Shown here: one piece after another, positions 21,543 to 32,141 of the stretch
How positions within the stretch are numbered: the stretch's first letter is position 1
Layout: each line of letters starts with the position of its first letter
From: Chionoecetes opilio
Lineage: Eukaryota; Arthropoda; Malacostraca; Decapoda; Majidae
Direction: 5' to 3'
Assembly (NCBI GenBank): GCA_016584305.1
Contig: JACEEZ010019105.1
Coordinates: 27,501-91,500, forward strand
Length of the DNA stretch: 64,000 nucleotides
Notes under the pieces: model-generated
Told to the model about the DNA's origin: nothing
The model's database searches: none
The model's input: only the letters and a program-made list of their open reading frames with translations
Translations under genes and position numbers: made by a program

Positions 21543-22030
21543 CTGTTTAAGGGACCAGTTTAACTATTAGTTTCAAATCTGCATTCAGCCACTACTCACA
21601 TCCATACAAGACAGCAGATAATACTACAGGATCAAACACTCTTTTCTTTACAATGAAGGGCACGTCATTATTTTTATGCAAAAAGGAAACAAACTTATTA
21701 AAGTGAGCCATCTTATCCTGAGCGTGAGCCCTGACCGCCGACGACGCAGAGCCGTCTGCCGTGAAGGGTGAGCCGAGGTTAAGTGTAGCGTTGACAGTGA
21801 TTCACAACCAGTCCATCTACAATCATAGGAAGCCTGTCAGCATCCGAACCACAGATAACCATGAATTTAGTCTTAGTCATATTCCACTGTCATGACATAA
21901 TTCTTACAAACGGACATAGCAATGACAACTTCCTTATCATGTTTGCCCTACTCGTCGATTACAATACCGTATCGTCCATAAGGTTACAAGTGTAACCATG
22001 ACAAAAAACCATCTGAATCACAATTTTCCT

Positions 22031-22541
22031 TTACAATTTTAATTTGATCATTAACGTAGATGATAAACATGATGTTGGAGACCCTTGCCTTACTCCTATA
22101 GTTGTGGCAATCAATGCTCTTCCTAATATGTTGTTAGTAACATTATACATGGCAACTATTGCCCCCAACATTACTGCCCCGCAACCTAACCTCTTCAAAA
22201 CAGTGAAAAGCACGCTTCTGGGTACAAGGTCATACGCCTGCGAGAAGTCTACAAATGTTATATAGAGCATTGTTTTCTTTTCTTAGCTAGGTCTGTTAGT
22301 AGACGTAAGGTGACAATATGTTCTACGCAGCTGCGACCCTTCTGCGCTCCCGCCTGCTCTCGAAAGTGCTTGAACCACTGGTTCAGTCTCACGCACAATA
22401 TCAGATCATAGAGCTTTGCGATCGAGTTCATGATACTTATTCCCCTGTAGTTTCTTGAGTCTCTACGATATCCTTTCTTAAAAATCGTCACCAATTTAGC
22501 ATTAGTCCACGGAACTGGATAAGAGGCAGAACTAAATACCA
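22031..22541 (-). pseudogene. LINE reverse transcriptase core
   Basis: Two overlapping frames show NYRGISIMNSIAKLYD, EQAGAQKGRSCVEHIV, then ITFVDFSQAYDLVPR with the first catalytic Asp, and GVRQGSPTSCL. The frame stops at the Helitron at 22542 and resumes beyond 23098. The second active-site block further down (VND/xxDD region, before 21550) is degraded. Confidence 0.8.
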
Positions 22542-23097
22542 TCTATAATAATATAAGCGAAAGTGTGTGTGTGTGGTGTGTCCGCGATAGGTGCCGCCCC
22601 CGTGCTCCAATCTCATCATATGGCACAGTTTTGGAACCAGCTTGACCAGGAGCAGCTTTAAGCCCACTTATGAGATGATCCGAAAACTTTTTTCTTTTTT
22701 TTTTAGCAGCCTATTACAAGAATTGTGAGGAAAAAATGTGGGTTGCGAGAATTGAGGAAACCTTGATGTAGGGTGATGGGTAATGGTGAGTGAAGGGGTG
22801 GGGTGATGGGTAATGGGTGAATGAAGGGGTTTTGTGGTGATGAGTAATGGGTAGTAAATGGGTGGGGGGTGATGGGTAATGGGTGAATGAATGGGTGGGG
22901 GGTGATGGGTAAGGCGTTAATACATACATGCTACACCCATGATTTCGAAAGTTAAAAAGGGGCTATCTGGAGAGTCTGTGTTTGGTGGGCCGAAGGCCCC
23001 CCAAAAACACAGGTGGTGGGCCGAAGGCCCAACATTAGCCCTCCGCAGGAGCTAGCCAAAAGTGGTTAGCTTTGCGGCTTTGGCGGCTTTGGGCTAG
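22542..23097. mobile_element. Non-autonomous Helitron in LINE RT
   Basis: The insert begins TCTATAATAATATAAGCG and ends CTAG. It lies between A (22541) and T (23098), the Helitron target signature, without duplication. An imperfect stem, GCTAGCC/GGTTAGC, lies at 23051-23070, about 25 bp before the 3' end. There is no Rep/helicase. It contains a GT run and a short tandem array. Confidence 0.8.
22760..22915. repeat. Tandem GGGTGATGGGTAATGG-type array in the Helitron
   Basis: About four imperfect copies of a unit of some 35 bp built from GGGTGATGGGTAATGGGTGAATGAA. Minisatellites inside Helitrons are common. Confidence 0.75.
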
Positions 23098-24510
23098 TGT
23101 TAAATAAACCTGTGATCAAGAATATCCATTGTGCTGGGAGGCTTCGAAAAATACCAGGAGGAACCCGTCAGGGCCACAGGCTTTATTCAGCTTCATACTC
23201 TTAATCTGGTGTTCACTTCATCATGAGGTATGGGGTCGTCCAGGATAGGTATACTAACATTCGTGGAGAGATACAAAATACCTATGCAAAGAATCATCAA
23301 CATGTGAACTATTAGCATAAGACTCCTGAAATTCCCCGGTCAGATGGAGACATGTCATCACGTACATTATCTTGCATTATTCCTTTCCAATTTATTTGCC
23401 TTCCAGACGCGTGAGTTATCTTTTTCCTGGGAGAAGCCTTTCCCATCTGCCAACTCCAGTATCGCCCCATACAGACTCACTCCTCTTCTGGCATTATCCG
23501 TGCACAAACGGGCACATGTAAAACAATGTCTCAGACACATCATGAGCAAACACATCAACATCAGCATTATCATCTGGTGGTGGGTTATTAGACATAACAT
23601 CAGCAAATGCATCAATGTCCATATTTACAAAATTAACAGGTCTACATGTATTAACCATGGCAGCTCGAGCCAACTGACCCTGGAGTGAGGCGTGACCACC
23701 TAGGTGACTAGCACGAGCAAGCAAAGATTCAAGGGTATGGTTTGGTAACATCACATCTCAAGATATCGGAGCATGATCTGATGGCAGGCAGTCTATTTGA
23801 TACACATCAAGTTTTTCTACACACTCGACTAGCTGGTGCGATACAACAGCGGCATCCAGCTCAGACAGCCACTGCTCTCCTTTCTTGAATGTTTTCCTAC
23901 TAGGAAATTTCTTAATCCTTGTTTGTAAATTATTAAGCACAATCAATACGTTCCCCAAACATAAAGATAACAGAACGTGCGCGTTGTCATTCGGCGTCGG
24001 CACGTCATCAGGAATGTGGGGATACGTATAGGAAACACTATTAGACATTTCGCTAGCCAACGGCAGGTCTCGCACACCCCTACCAAACTTGGCGTTAAAG
24101 TCACCAACAACACAAAACATATTATCACTTGTTTTATCAGCAATCTTTTCCTGGATTGCGGAGAATGACTGAAATGTAAAGTAAGGAGAGTCACTTGGCG
24201 GAATATAACAGAAGCCAAATATTACTTCTGGCGCACATCGGAATTGCATCCACACTTGGTCTACAATACTTGCATCTACATTGAATACCTCCTTCGATAA
24301 GTAGTTTTTCACCATCACAACTATCGCACCCCGATGGGCATTTTCTTTACACAAACTCTTATATGCGACATATCCTGGAGACAAGTGTGAATCGGAGTTT
24401 ACACTTCACTAAGAGACACAATGTCAAACCGGAGAAGGAAAGTCATCACATCCTCTTTTTCTATCTTAGTTCTAGCGCCATTTATGTTCCAAGAAATAAT
24501 CTTCACTGCC
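23098..24510 (-). pseudogene. LINE AP-endonuclease and linker
   Basis: The endonuclease starts near 24508 with ISWNINGAR, followed by RFDIVSLSE in another frame. The frame 24384-23758 then shows GAIVVMVKN, VVGDFNAKFG (catalytic block with Asp/Asn) and the terminal LPSDHAPIS block with the catalytic Asp-His. This nuclease nicks target DNA to prime reverse transcription. The linker to RT (23098-23757) is open only in short pieces. Confidence 0.8.
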
Positions 24511-24912
24511 CTACTTGATTGGTGTGGTCTACCTAAAAACCCTGCAAGTTCCACTGATCAATAACAACACCATCTCTGTACAACTTTCTCTCTCTTGCGT
24601 TAAGGTAAACTTGGCATCCAACGTTCTCTGGCCGTTCCTTTTCTCTATATATACATACCACAATATGAAGACACACACATCACTGAAATATCTTGAGTGC
24701 CGTCCTAACAGCGTCACATCTGGGCAACTTACAGCACAATGTCTTGTCGGCAGCCCGCCTTGGCCCAGGACGCTTCATAGATGGGTAACAAAATCCGCTC
24801 AAGATGCGCGTCAAACGGAAACAACAAACTTGAAATTCCATATTACCAAAACTGAAAACGCCAATGACCACTCCTTATCTCCAATAATATCAAATATCAT
24901 TCCAATGATACA

Positions 24913-24939
24913 ATAATAATAATAATAATAATACTAATG

Positions 24940-24975
<36 letters not shown>

Positions 24976-25075
24976 TAATAATGATAATAGTACTACTACT
25001 AATACTAATACTAATACTAATAATAACAATAAAAATAAAATAATAATAGCAAAAATAATAATGATAACAGTAAAG
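24913..25075. repeat. (AAT)n microsatellite
   Basis: An interrupted AAT/ATA array directly beyond the BEL right LTR. Confidence 0.9.
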
Positions 25076-25251
25076 AACTGATAGTTATAATGCAGATTAT
25101 GATCATGAGATTTTCGTAACATCAATGGTAGTAATGGGTTAAATAGTCCCAGCTATGGGTTAAATAGTGGGCAGCCTGGGGTTAATCTCTACAGGGGGTT
25201 CTGCGTCCCTGGCCACGGTGAGCAGTAAGGCTAATCCCTGACATAAATTGG

Positions 25252-27210
25252 TTGGGGGGGAGTTTGCAACCCTTCCCTGTAAAAACTAAACTAGCCACAA
25301 ACATAGTAAGAGGTAGAGGCCGGGGGCGCGGTAATCGCGCCCCCGACCCGGTTTTGCCGGGGGGCCCGACCATGCAAACCCCTCCTATGCCGACGCAGGG
25401 GAGGGGTCTGCCTATGACGAGTGCGGGGCAAAGCCCTCGGGAATCCCGCACTCTAAATCAAGTGGTAGGGCCCCCTAGCCCAACTTTTTCTTATGGAGGT
25501 GGCCGGGGCGGTGCAGAGGCGGCGCCTGCCCGTCGAATCACTCCTGGGATCAACCTGCGGAGGGTTCTTCGTGTGGGCTCGTGGAACGTTCTGAGCCTCT
25601 CAGACAATCATCGACTACCTCTCCTATCGGGCGAGCTCAGTAAGCTGAGGGTGGATATAGTGGGACTCTCTGAGACGAGGAGGCCTGGCAGTGGCGAGAC
25701 TAGCAGTGGGGGTTACACCTACTACTGGTCCGGCATGAGCAATGGTCACCGTGTCCGGGGAGTAGCTATAGGCATCTCCAGCAAACTGCAGCCGTCAGTT
25801 GTTGAGGTTACTCCAGTTGATGAGCGTATAATGCGGGTGAGGATGAAACACATTCTGGGTTTCATGTCTCTTGTTGCAGTGTACGCTCCTACCGAGATGC
25901 GTAAAACTGAAGAGAAGGAGATGTTCTACGCCAAACTCGACTCTATATTCGACCAGTGTCCTCCTCGGGACACACTCATTGTCTTGGGCGACTTCAATGC
26001 TACTACTGGCACTGTGAGAGATGGCTACGAGTTATGTGTTGGTCCCCATGGCTCCGGTACCAGATACACCAACAGTTCTCTGCTTCTGAACTTTGCAAGG
26101 TCCAGAAGGTTGAGAATTGCAGGTTCTTGGTATCAGAGACCAGAGCTGCACCACTGGACATGGTATAGTAATGCCAGAGGGGTAGCTAAGGAGATCGACC
26201 ACATCCTCGTTAGTACTCGTTGGAGGATCCTCCAGAACTGCAGGGTTTACCGGAGTGCTGAGTTCTTTGGAACAGATCACAGCCTTGTTGTTGCTACACT
26301 TAAGTTTCATGTCAAGTCCAGAAGAATCTCAAGAGGTAACCATACTGAGTTTCATCTTGAGAAACTGAAGGACTTGACATGTGCTCATGTGTATGTGGTG
26401 GCAGTCTCAAATCGGTTTGATGTGCTCGGTGCTATCGGGGACCCTGTAGAACTGTGGGATACCTTCAAACGTGAAACTCTACAGGCTACCAAGGAGTGTA
26501 TTGGGGAGCGCCCGAGGTCAAGGCGTGCTTTTGTCTCGACGGAGACGCTGGAGAAAATCGAGGAGAGTTGCGCTGCCAGACTGGCTGGGAATCAGTACCA
26601 GCACAGGGCTCTGTCACGCCGGACTAGAACCCTCCTGAGGAGAGACAAGGAGAGGCATGTCAGGAGTCTCGCTGAGGATGTCGAGGGTCATTTGAACGCT
26701 AATGACCTCCGACCCGCCTACCGAGCCCTGAAGAAGCTCCGTTCCAAGTCTCCTTCTCGGGCGAGTGCTATTCGAACAGCAGATGGGCGCCTGGTGTCGG
26801 ACATGGATGGGCAGATGGCTCGTTGGGCTGAGTACTTTGGGCAGTTGTTCACGGTGGACCCTCCAACTGAGCAGCTTCACACCACTGGGTTACAGGCAGT
26901 GGATGCCGATCCTCCCATTGACGAAACCGCACCCTCTCTTGACGAAGTCAGTGAGGCTGTAGCAAAGTTGAGGGGTGGAAAGGCAGCTGGTGTTTGTAAT
27001 ATCAGTGCGGAGCTCCTCAAAGCTGGGGGTGAGGCCATGATCCGCGGGGGCATGATGCCGTGTGGCAATCAGGTACCATTCCTCCTGACTGGAAGAGTGG
27101 GCTGGTCGTCCCTATCTGGAAAGGGAAAGAGGACCGTCAGGACTGCAACAATTACCGCGGTATTACACTGCTCAGCGTACCAGGCAAGGTGCTTGCCCAT
27201 CTATAGCTGA
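25252..27210 (+). pseudogene. RTE endonuclease and start of RT
   Basis: The 652-codon frame has a Gly/Arg/Pro-rich N-terminus. The APE domain follows: LRVGSWNVLSLS, VDIVGLSETRRP (catalytic Glu), VAVYAPTE, IVLGDFNATTG, KEIDHILVS and FGTDHSLVV. A linker leads to the RT fingers (KLRGGKAAG, ELLKAGGEAMI). After about 27050 the frame leaves RT, because a short deletion near 27050 shifts it; the last 50 residues are out of frame. The true start could be another upstream Met. Confidence 0.85.
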
Positions 27211-28475
27211 CACGAATTCGCAGTCATCTGGTGAAGCATCAGAGACCTCAGCAGTCTGGGTTCACGCCTGATAAGTCAACAACGGACAGTATCCTAGCGC
27301 TTCGTGTCCTGGTGGAACGCCGACGTGAGTTTCGACAGGGGATGCTTGCAGCCCATGTTGATCTCAAGAAGGCGTTTGACTCAGTGCATCGTGAGTCACT
27401 CTGGGATCTTCTGCGACTTCGAGGGATTCCTGCAAGGACTATTGGTTTGATAACTGGTCTGTATTCTGGGACTGAGAGTGCTGTGAAGTGTGGGGCAGGT
27501 GTATCCAGCTTCTTTCCTGTGAATACAGGAGTGAGGCAAGGGTGCGTCCTTGCCCCATCACTTTTCAACGCTTGTATGGACTGGGTATTGGACAAGGTTG
27601 TAGATCAAAGTAATTGTGGAGCATCCGTCGGCAACACCAAGATCACTGATCTTGTTTTTGCCGATGATGCAGTAATCTTTGCTGAGTCGCTGGAGGTCCT
27701 AATGATGGCTCTCGAGGCGCTGCACGAGGAGGCAAAGCCTTTGGGACTTGAGGTCTCCTGGCTCAAGACCAAGGTCCAGGTGTTTGGAGACTTACTAGAT
27801 GAAGCAGTACAGTCTTTTCATGCGTGTGGCGAGGACATTGAGATCTTGGAAAGTTTTACATACCTTGGTAGCGCAGTCCATAATGACGGTGGGTCACGTC
27901 AAGAAGTCTTACGGCGGATTGGCATAGCCCACGGTGTTATGGACTCGCTCAGCGGGAGTATTTGGCGTTGTCGGTACCTGTGGAGGAGAACAAAGATCCG
28001 GATCTTGAAGTCGCTTGTGATCCCTGTCTTACTCTATAGTTGTGAGACATGGACACTAAATGTTGACTTGAAGAGACGAATCAATGCCTTTGGTAATAAG
28101 TGTCTCCGCAGAATCATGGGGTATCGCTGGGATGATTACGTATCAAATCAGCGATTGCACCGTGAGACTGAATCGAGGCCTATTACCTGCATAGTCCGTC
28201 AGCGCCAACTTCGGCTATATGGGCATGTGGCACGCTACCCTGAAACCGATCCTTCCCATCGGGTTGTATCTGTAAGAGACAATCCGGCGTGGAGGAGGCC
28301 AAGGGGGCGCCCACACAAGGCTCGTGGCTGGGGCAAGTTGATGTTTCTTGTCGAGAGCTGCTTGGTATGGGAAAGGAGCCTGCATGGGAACTCGCGCGTG
28401 GTGACCCCCGGGACTGGCGTCGTAGGGTGGGCGAGGCGACGCGGCCCCCGGCGTATGCCCCCAATGATTGATTGA
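27060..28475 (+). pseudogene. RTE reverse transcriptase and C-terminus
   Basis: In frame from about 27063: PDWKSGLVVPIWKGK, NYRGITLLSVPGK, a TAG stop at about 27205, then QQSGFTPDKSTTDSI, AAHVDLKKAFDSV (catalytic Asp), GVRQGCVLAPSLF, DLVFADDAVIF (FADD active site), TYLGSAVHNDG and LLYSCETWTLN. The tail with RLYGHVARYPE and RPRGRPH is typical of RTE. It is open from 27231 to the stop at 28475. The only defects are the upstream break and one stop. Confidence 0.88.
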
Positions 28476-28491
28476 TTGAATGGTAGTAATG

Positions 28492-28750
28492 ATGCAGACA
28501 ATATTATTGATAATAATGACAATAAAATACCAATACTAGCAAGGACGATGTTAGTAACAATAACTGCTATCATATGTAGATACCAAAAGTACAATATCAG
28601 ACAAAGAAAGGGAATGGAATCGTGACAGTGAAATTGATGAACAATATCAATGATAAACAGCTACCTAATACAATATTTGAATGATACGACTACATTACAC
28701 AGATAACGCTCCTATGATTTTCAACCAAAAATGTGGTTAAAAAAAAAAAA
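28492..28750. other. AT-rich intergenic stretch
   Basis: I see no gene or repeat beyond ATA/AAT-rich sequence continuous with the RTE target. Confidence 0.5.
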
Positions 28751-28832
28751 AAGAGAGAGAGAGAGAGAGAGGAGAAGGAGAGAGGAAGGAGAGAGAGAGG
28801 AGAGAGAGAGAGAGAGAGGAGGGAGGGGAGAG

Positions 28833-28887
<55 letters not shown>

Positions 28888-28892
28888 AGAAG
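28751..28892. repeat. (GA)n microsatellite
   Basis: About 140 bp of GA with interruptions. Frames on both strands here are repeat artefacts. The next 270 bp hold nothing recognisable. Confidence 0.95.
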
Positions 28893-29189
28893 AACAAGGC
28901 AAAGGACGGCGATAGTTTGCGATTTTCCTGCCGTTAAAACTTTAAAAGGAAAACAATAGAATTTCCCTTACGAACCCTCCCCTCCCCTTCTTTGGCTATG
29001 CCGCAGCCTCTTTTAAACAACATTGAGTGGCGCCATTTAAACTTTGAATTGCACTCACTGGTCGCTATTTAAACTTTGCCTGCGTGTGGCTACCCTGCTT
29101 GTATAAATCATGCAAGCTGAACACCCTCAGCTTTTTTTTGTCCATTACTTTCGATAGAATACCATTTGCTCTCCCTCTCTCTTCTCTCC

Positions 29190-29424
<235 letters not shown>

Positions 29425-29578
29425 GCTCTGTTTAAGTGACTTAATGTATGCCTTGCGATAGAAAATAAATTTATACTTATGCCTTTTTAGTAAATAAATA
29501 TATGCTGTGCACGAGTGACTGAATATGTACTTAGCTAGTGATTGGATATGTGCCTTACTTTGGTGTTTGTGTGTGTGC

Positions 29579-29605
29579 CAGAGGTGGGTACTTCCGAAAA
29601 CACTT
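29579..29605. repeat. Second hAT-like terminus next to the MITE
   Basis: CAGAGGTGGGTACTTCCG repeats the MITE terminus 35 bp upstream. It continues, after the MITE, into 30127 onwards. This suggests the MITE landed inside an older related hAT end. The far end is not identified. Confidence 0.5.
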
Positions 29606-29613
29606 ACACAAAC

Positions 29614-30118
29614 CAGAGGTGGGCGCGATACTTTTTTTTGGGAGTGCGATAACGATACTGCGATATTTTTTTTCCCGCTAGTTCGATACGCGATAGTCCG
29701 CTACTTTTTCGGATTTTCTTAAAACGATGCACGATACTGCGATACTCCGCTACCGATACTTTTTTCTTAAAGCGATAGTATCGCAGCGATACTGCGATAC
29801 CAAAAATTTTGCTTTGCGATACTTTGCTACCTAAGAAAATACTGTATTAGCCAAAAAAAGATCTATTTTACTTAAACTACAGTTTAGGCACATTATAACA
29901 TTGTCATATATTTATTTTGAAACTGACAAATTTTATTTAAAATATAAAACAGTCTTTTAAAGTATCGCGGGAAATTTAAGCGATACTTGAGTTGCAATAC
30001 TTATACTCCGCTACTTTTGAATGCTTTGCGATACTGCGATACTGCGATACTTTCTTGGCTGTGCGACAGTATCGCAGTATCGCAGTATCGCACTAAGTAT
30101 CGCTCTCGCCCACCTCTG
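29614..30118. mobile_element. hAT MITE built of GCGATACT-type repeats
   Basis: The ends are CAGAGGTGGGCGCGATACT and its inverse ...TATCGCTCTCGCCCACCTCTG. The exact 8-bp duplication ACACAAAC lies at 29606-29613 and 30119-30126. CAGAGGTGGGC is a recurrent hAT terminus. Inside, CGATACTGCGATAC-like units are repeated many times in both orientations, with an AT-rich centre. There is no transposase. Confidence 0.88.
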
Positions 30119-30322
30119 ACACAAACTGCAACTTCCTCAAGTGCAGAAGTCCGAATTCGTTTGCAGATGTGTGGAAGATTAACAGTTGTGTTCTTGCGTT
30201 TGAGGAAGTATTTTCGCTAACGCAAATATGTCCGCAAATTCTAAGTGGACGTGGCGAGTTTGAACACGATTCCTGTGTGGCTACGCGCATCGTCCAGGAT
30301 GAGTGGGATACACTAGGACAGT

Positions 30323-30390
30323 GGTTCTCAAACTTTTTGGCCTGCGACCCCTCCAAATAATTTCGAAACGCTTGCGACTCCCCCCCCCCC
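30323..30390 (+). repeat. Truncated hAT-type terminus (CAGTGGTTCTCAAACTTTTT)
   Basis: CAGTGGTTCTCAAACTTTTT followed by GGCCTGCGACCCC matches the widely shared terminus of hAT/Charlie-like transposons. The sequence then runs into a C-run and the CT microsatellite; no other end is visible. Confidence 0.6.
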
Positions 30391-30425
30391 CATTACCAAA
30401 GCATTTCTGACAATCTGAAATAATG

Positions 30426-30861
<436 letters not shown>

Positions 30862-31480
30862 TTTTTTTTTTTTTTACATCACAAACGACTGGCCAAGGGC
30901 ACAACAAAAAGAGGTAACACAAAGCCTGCTTAGTTGTCAGTCCCTAAAAAGAAGACAGTAAGAGAATAAACATAAGGGGGGTTGGCCAACTTAGTTCAGG
31001 TGGTGTTTTGTCAATCTTCTCTTGAAAATATTTAAGTCGTAGGAAGGTGGAAAAATTGAAACAGGAAGAGAGTTCCAGAGTTTACCAGTAAAAGGGATAA
31101 AGGGAGTAAAGATATGATTAACTCTTCATTGGGAAGTGGACAGAATGGGGATGAGAATGGTAGAAAGTCTTGGGCAGCGTGGCCGCGGGAGGGGGGAGGA
31201 TGCATTTAGAAAAGTTCAAGGAGCAGCGAGCAGAAAATAACGAAAAAGTAGCAAGAGAAGCAACATTGGGGCGGGATTTAAAGATAAAGAAAGTCAGCCA
31301 AGGGGATTTGATGAGACGAAAATTTTTAATAAACCGTTTGTAGAGCTGTTGAGGGGTTCCTCCCCAAACAGGACACATATTACTCTATACATTTCCATAT
31401 AACCCCTAAAGGAGGATGACCAGGATTCATTTAGGAAAGTAGAAGATCCCAGTAGATCGCCCCTTTTCGGAAACCCTACG
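30862..31480 (-). mobile_element. Internally deleted LINE (copy 2), inverted
   Basis: Poly(T) at 30862-30875 is the A-tail of a minus-strand element with the same 3' UTR as the LINE at 131-1488. The minus-strand frame 31378-31118 matches the VWGG... C-terminal RT region of copy 1. The 5' piece at 31400-31480 matches copy 1 positions about 143-222. The sequence corresponding to about 223-915 is missing. Confidence 0.85.
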
Positions 31481-31519
31481 ACGATCAGAAGAAAATTGTG
31501 AGCAATAGTTTAAGAATAA

Positions 31520-31658
31520 TTTTTTTTTAATATATGTAGTATGATTAAAATTAAAAAAAATAAATATTATATAAATATAAAAGATTATATATATATTATA
31601 TTTATTATAATATATATATATATATAATATATATATAATATAAAATATATATATTATA

Positions 31659-31696
<38 letters not shown>

Positions 31697-32105
31697 TATA
31701 TATATATATATAAATATTATATATATAAATTATATATATATATTTATATATATATATATATAAAATAATATATATAATAATATATAATTTATAAATAATA
31801 TATATATATATATATATAAAATATAATTATTTATATATTTATATATTTTATTTTAAAAAATATATATATATATTATATATAATAATATATATATTATATA
31901 TTATATAACATATATTTTAAATTTTATATATATATTATATATATAAAATAATATATATTATATATTATAATTTTTAAAATATATATAATAAAAGATATTA
32001 AAATATTTTTTATATAAATATATATATATATATATATAAATTTTAAAAAATAATAAATAAAAAAATAAATAAATAAATATATAAATATATATATATTATA
32101 TATAA

Positions 32106-32136
<31 letters not shown>

Positions 32137-32140
32137 AGCT
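31520..32140. repeat. AT-rich low-complexity tract
   Basis: About 600 bp of TA/AT-rich microsatellite-like sequence without genes. Confidence 0.9.
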
Positions 32141-32141
32141 A

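Larger units (their letters stand above)
20601..24645 (-). mobile_element. APE-type LINE inserted in the BEL LTR
   Basis: The minus strand carries an AP-endonuclease, RT and a C-terminal Cys motif, and ends in a short tandem tail (ATAATCTAAT units at 20601-20630). The uninterrupted left BEL LTR gives the empty site. TATGTATA and TATATATA flank the insert as a probable 8-bp duplication with one mismatch. No ORF1 is seen, and the 5' end lies close to the endonuclease start, so the copy may be 5'-truncated. A Helitron at 22542-23097 interrupts RT. Many stops and shifts make it a dead copy. Clade not assigned. Confidence 0.85.
20540..24912 (-). repeat. BEL/Pao 5' LTR, split by a LINE
   Basis: LTR sequence is present at 20540-20600 and 24646-24912. 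Compared with the uninterrupted left LTR, the break falls inside a short TATA-rich segment. The two pieces add up to about 330 bp, as expected. Confidence 0.85.
25137..28478 (+). mobile_element. RTE-type non-LTR retrotransposon with 13-bp target duplication
   Basis: The element is 3,342 bp long and flanked by AATGGTAGTAATG at 25124-25136 and 28479-28491. It has a short G-rich 5' region with a perfect 9-bp hairpin (25322-25344). A long frame holds AP-endonuclease and RT, and the 3' tail is (ATTG)n, in which the stop codon itself lies. A single main ORF and a short tandem tail instead of poly(A) are RTE traits. One frame break and one stop between 27050 and 27205 inactivate this copy. Confidence 0.9.
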
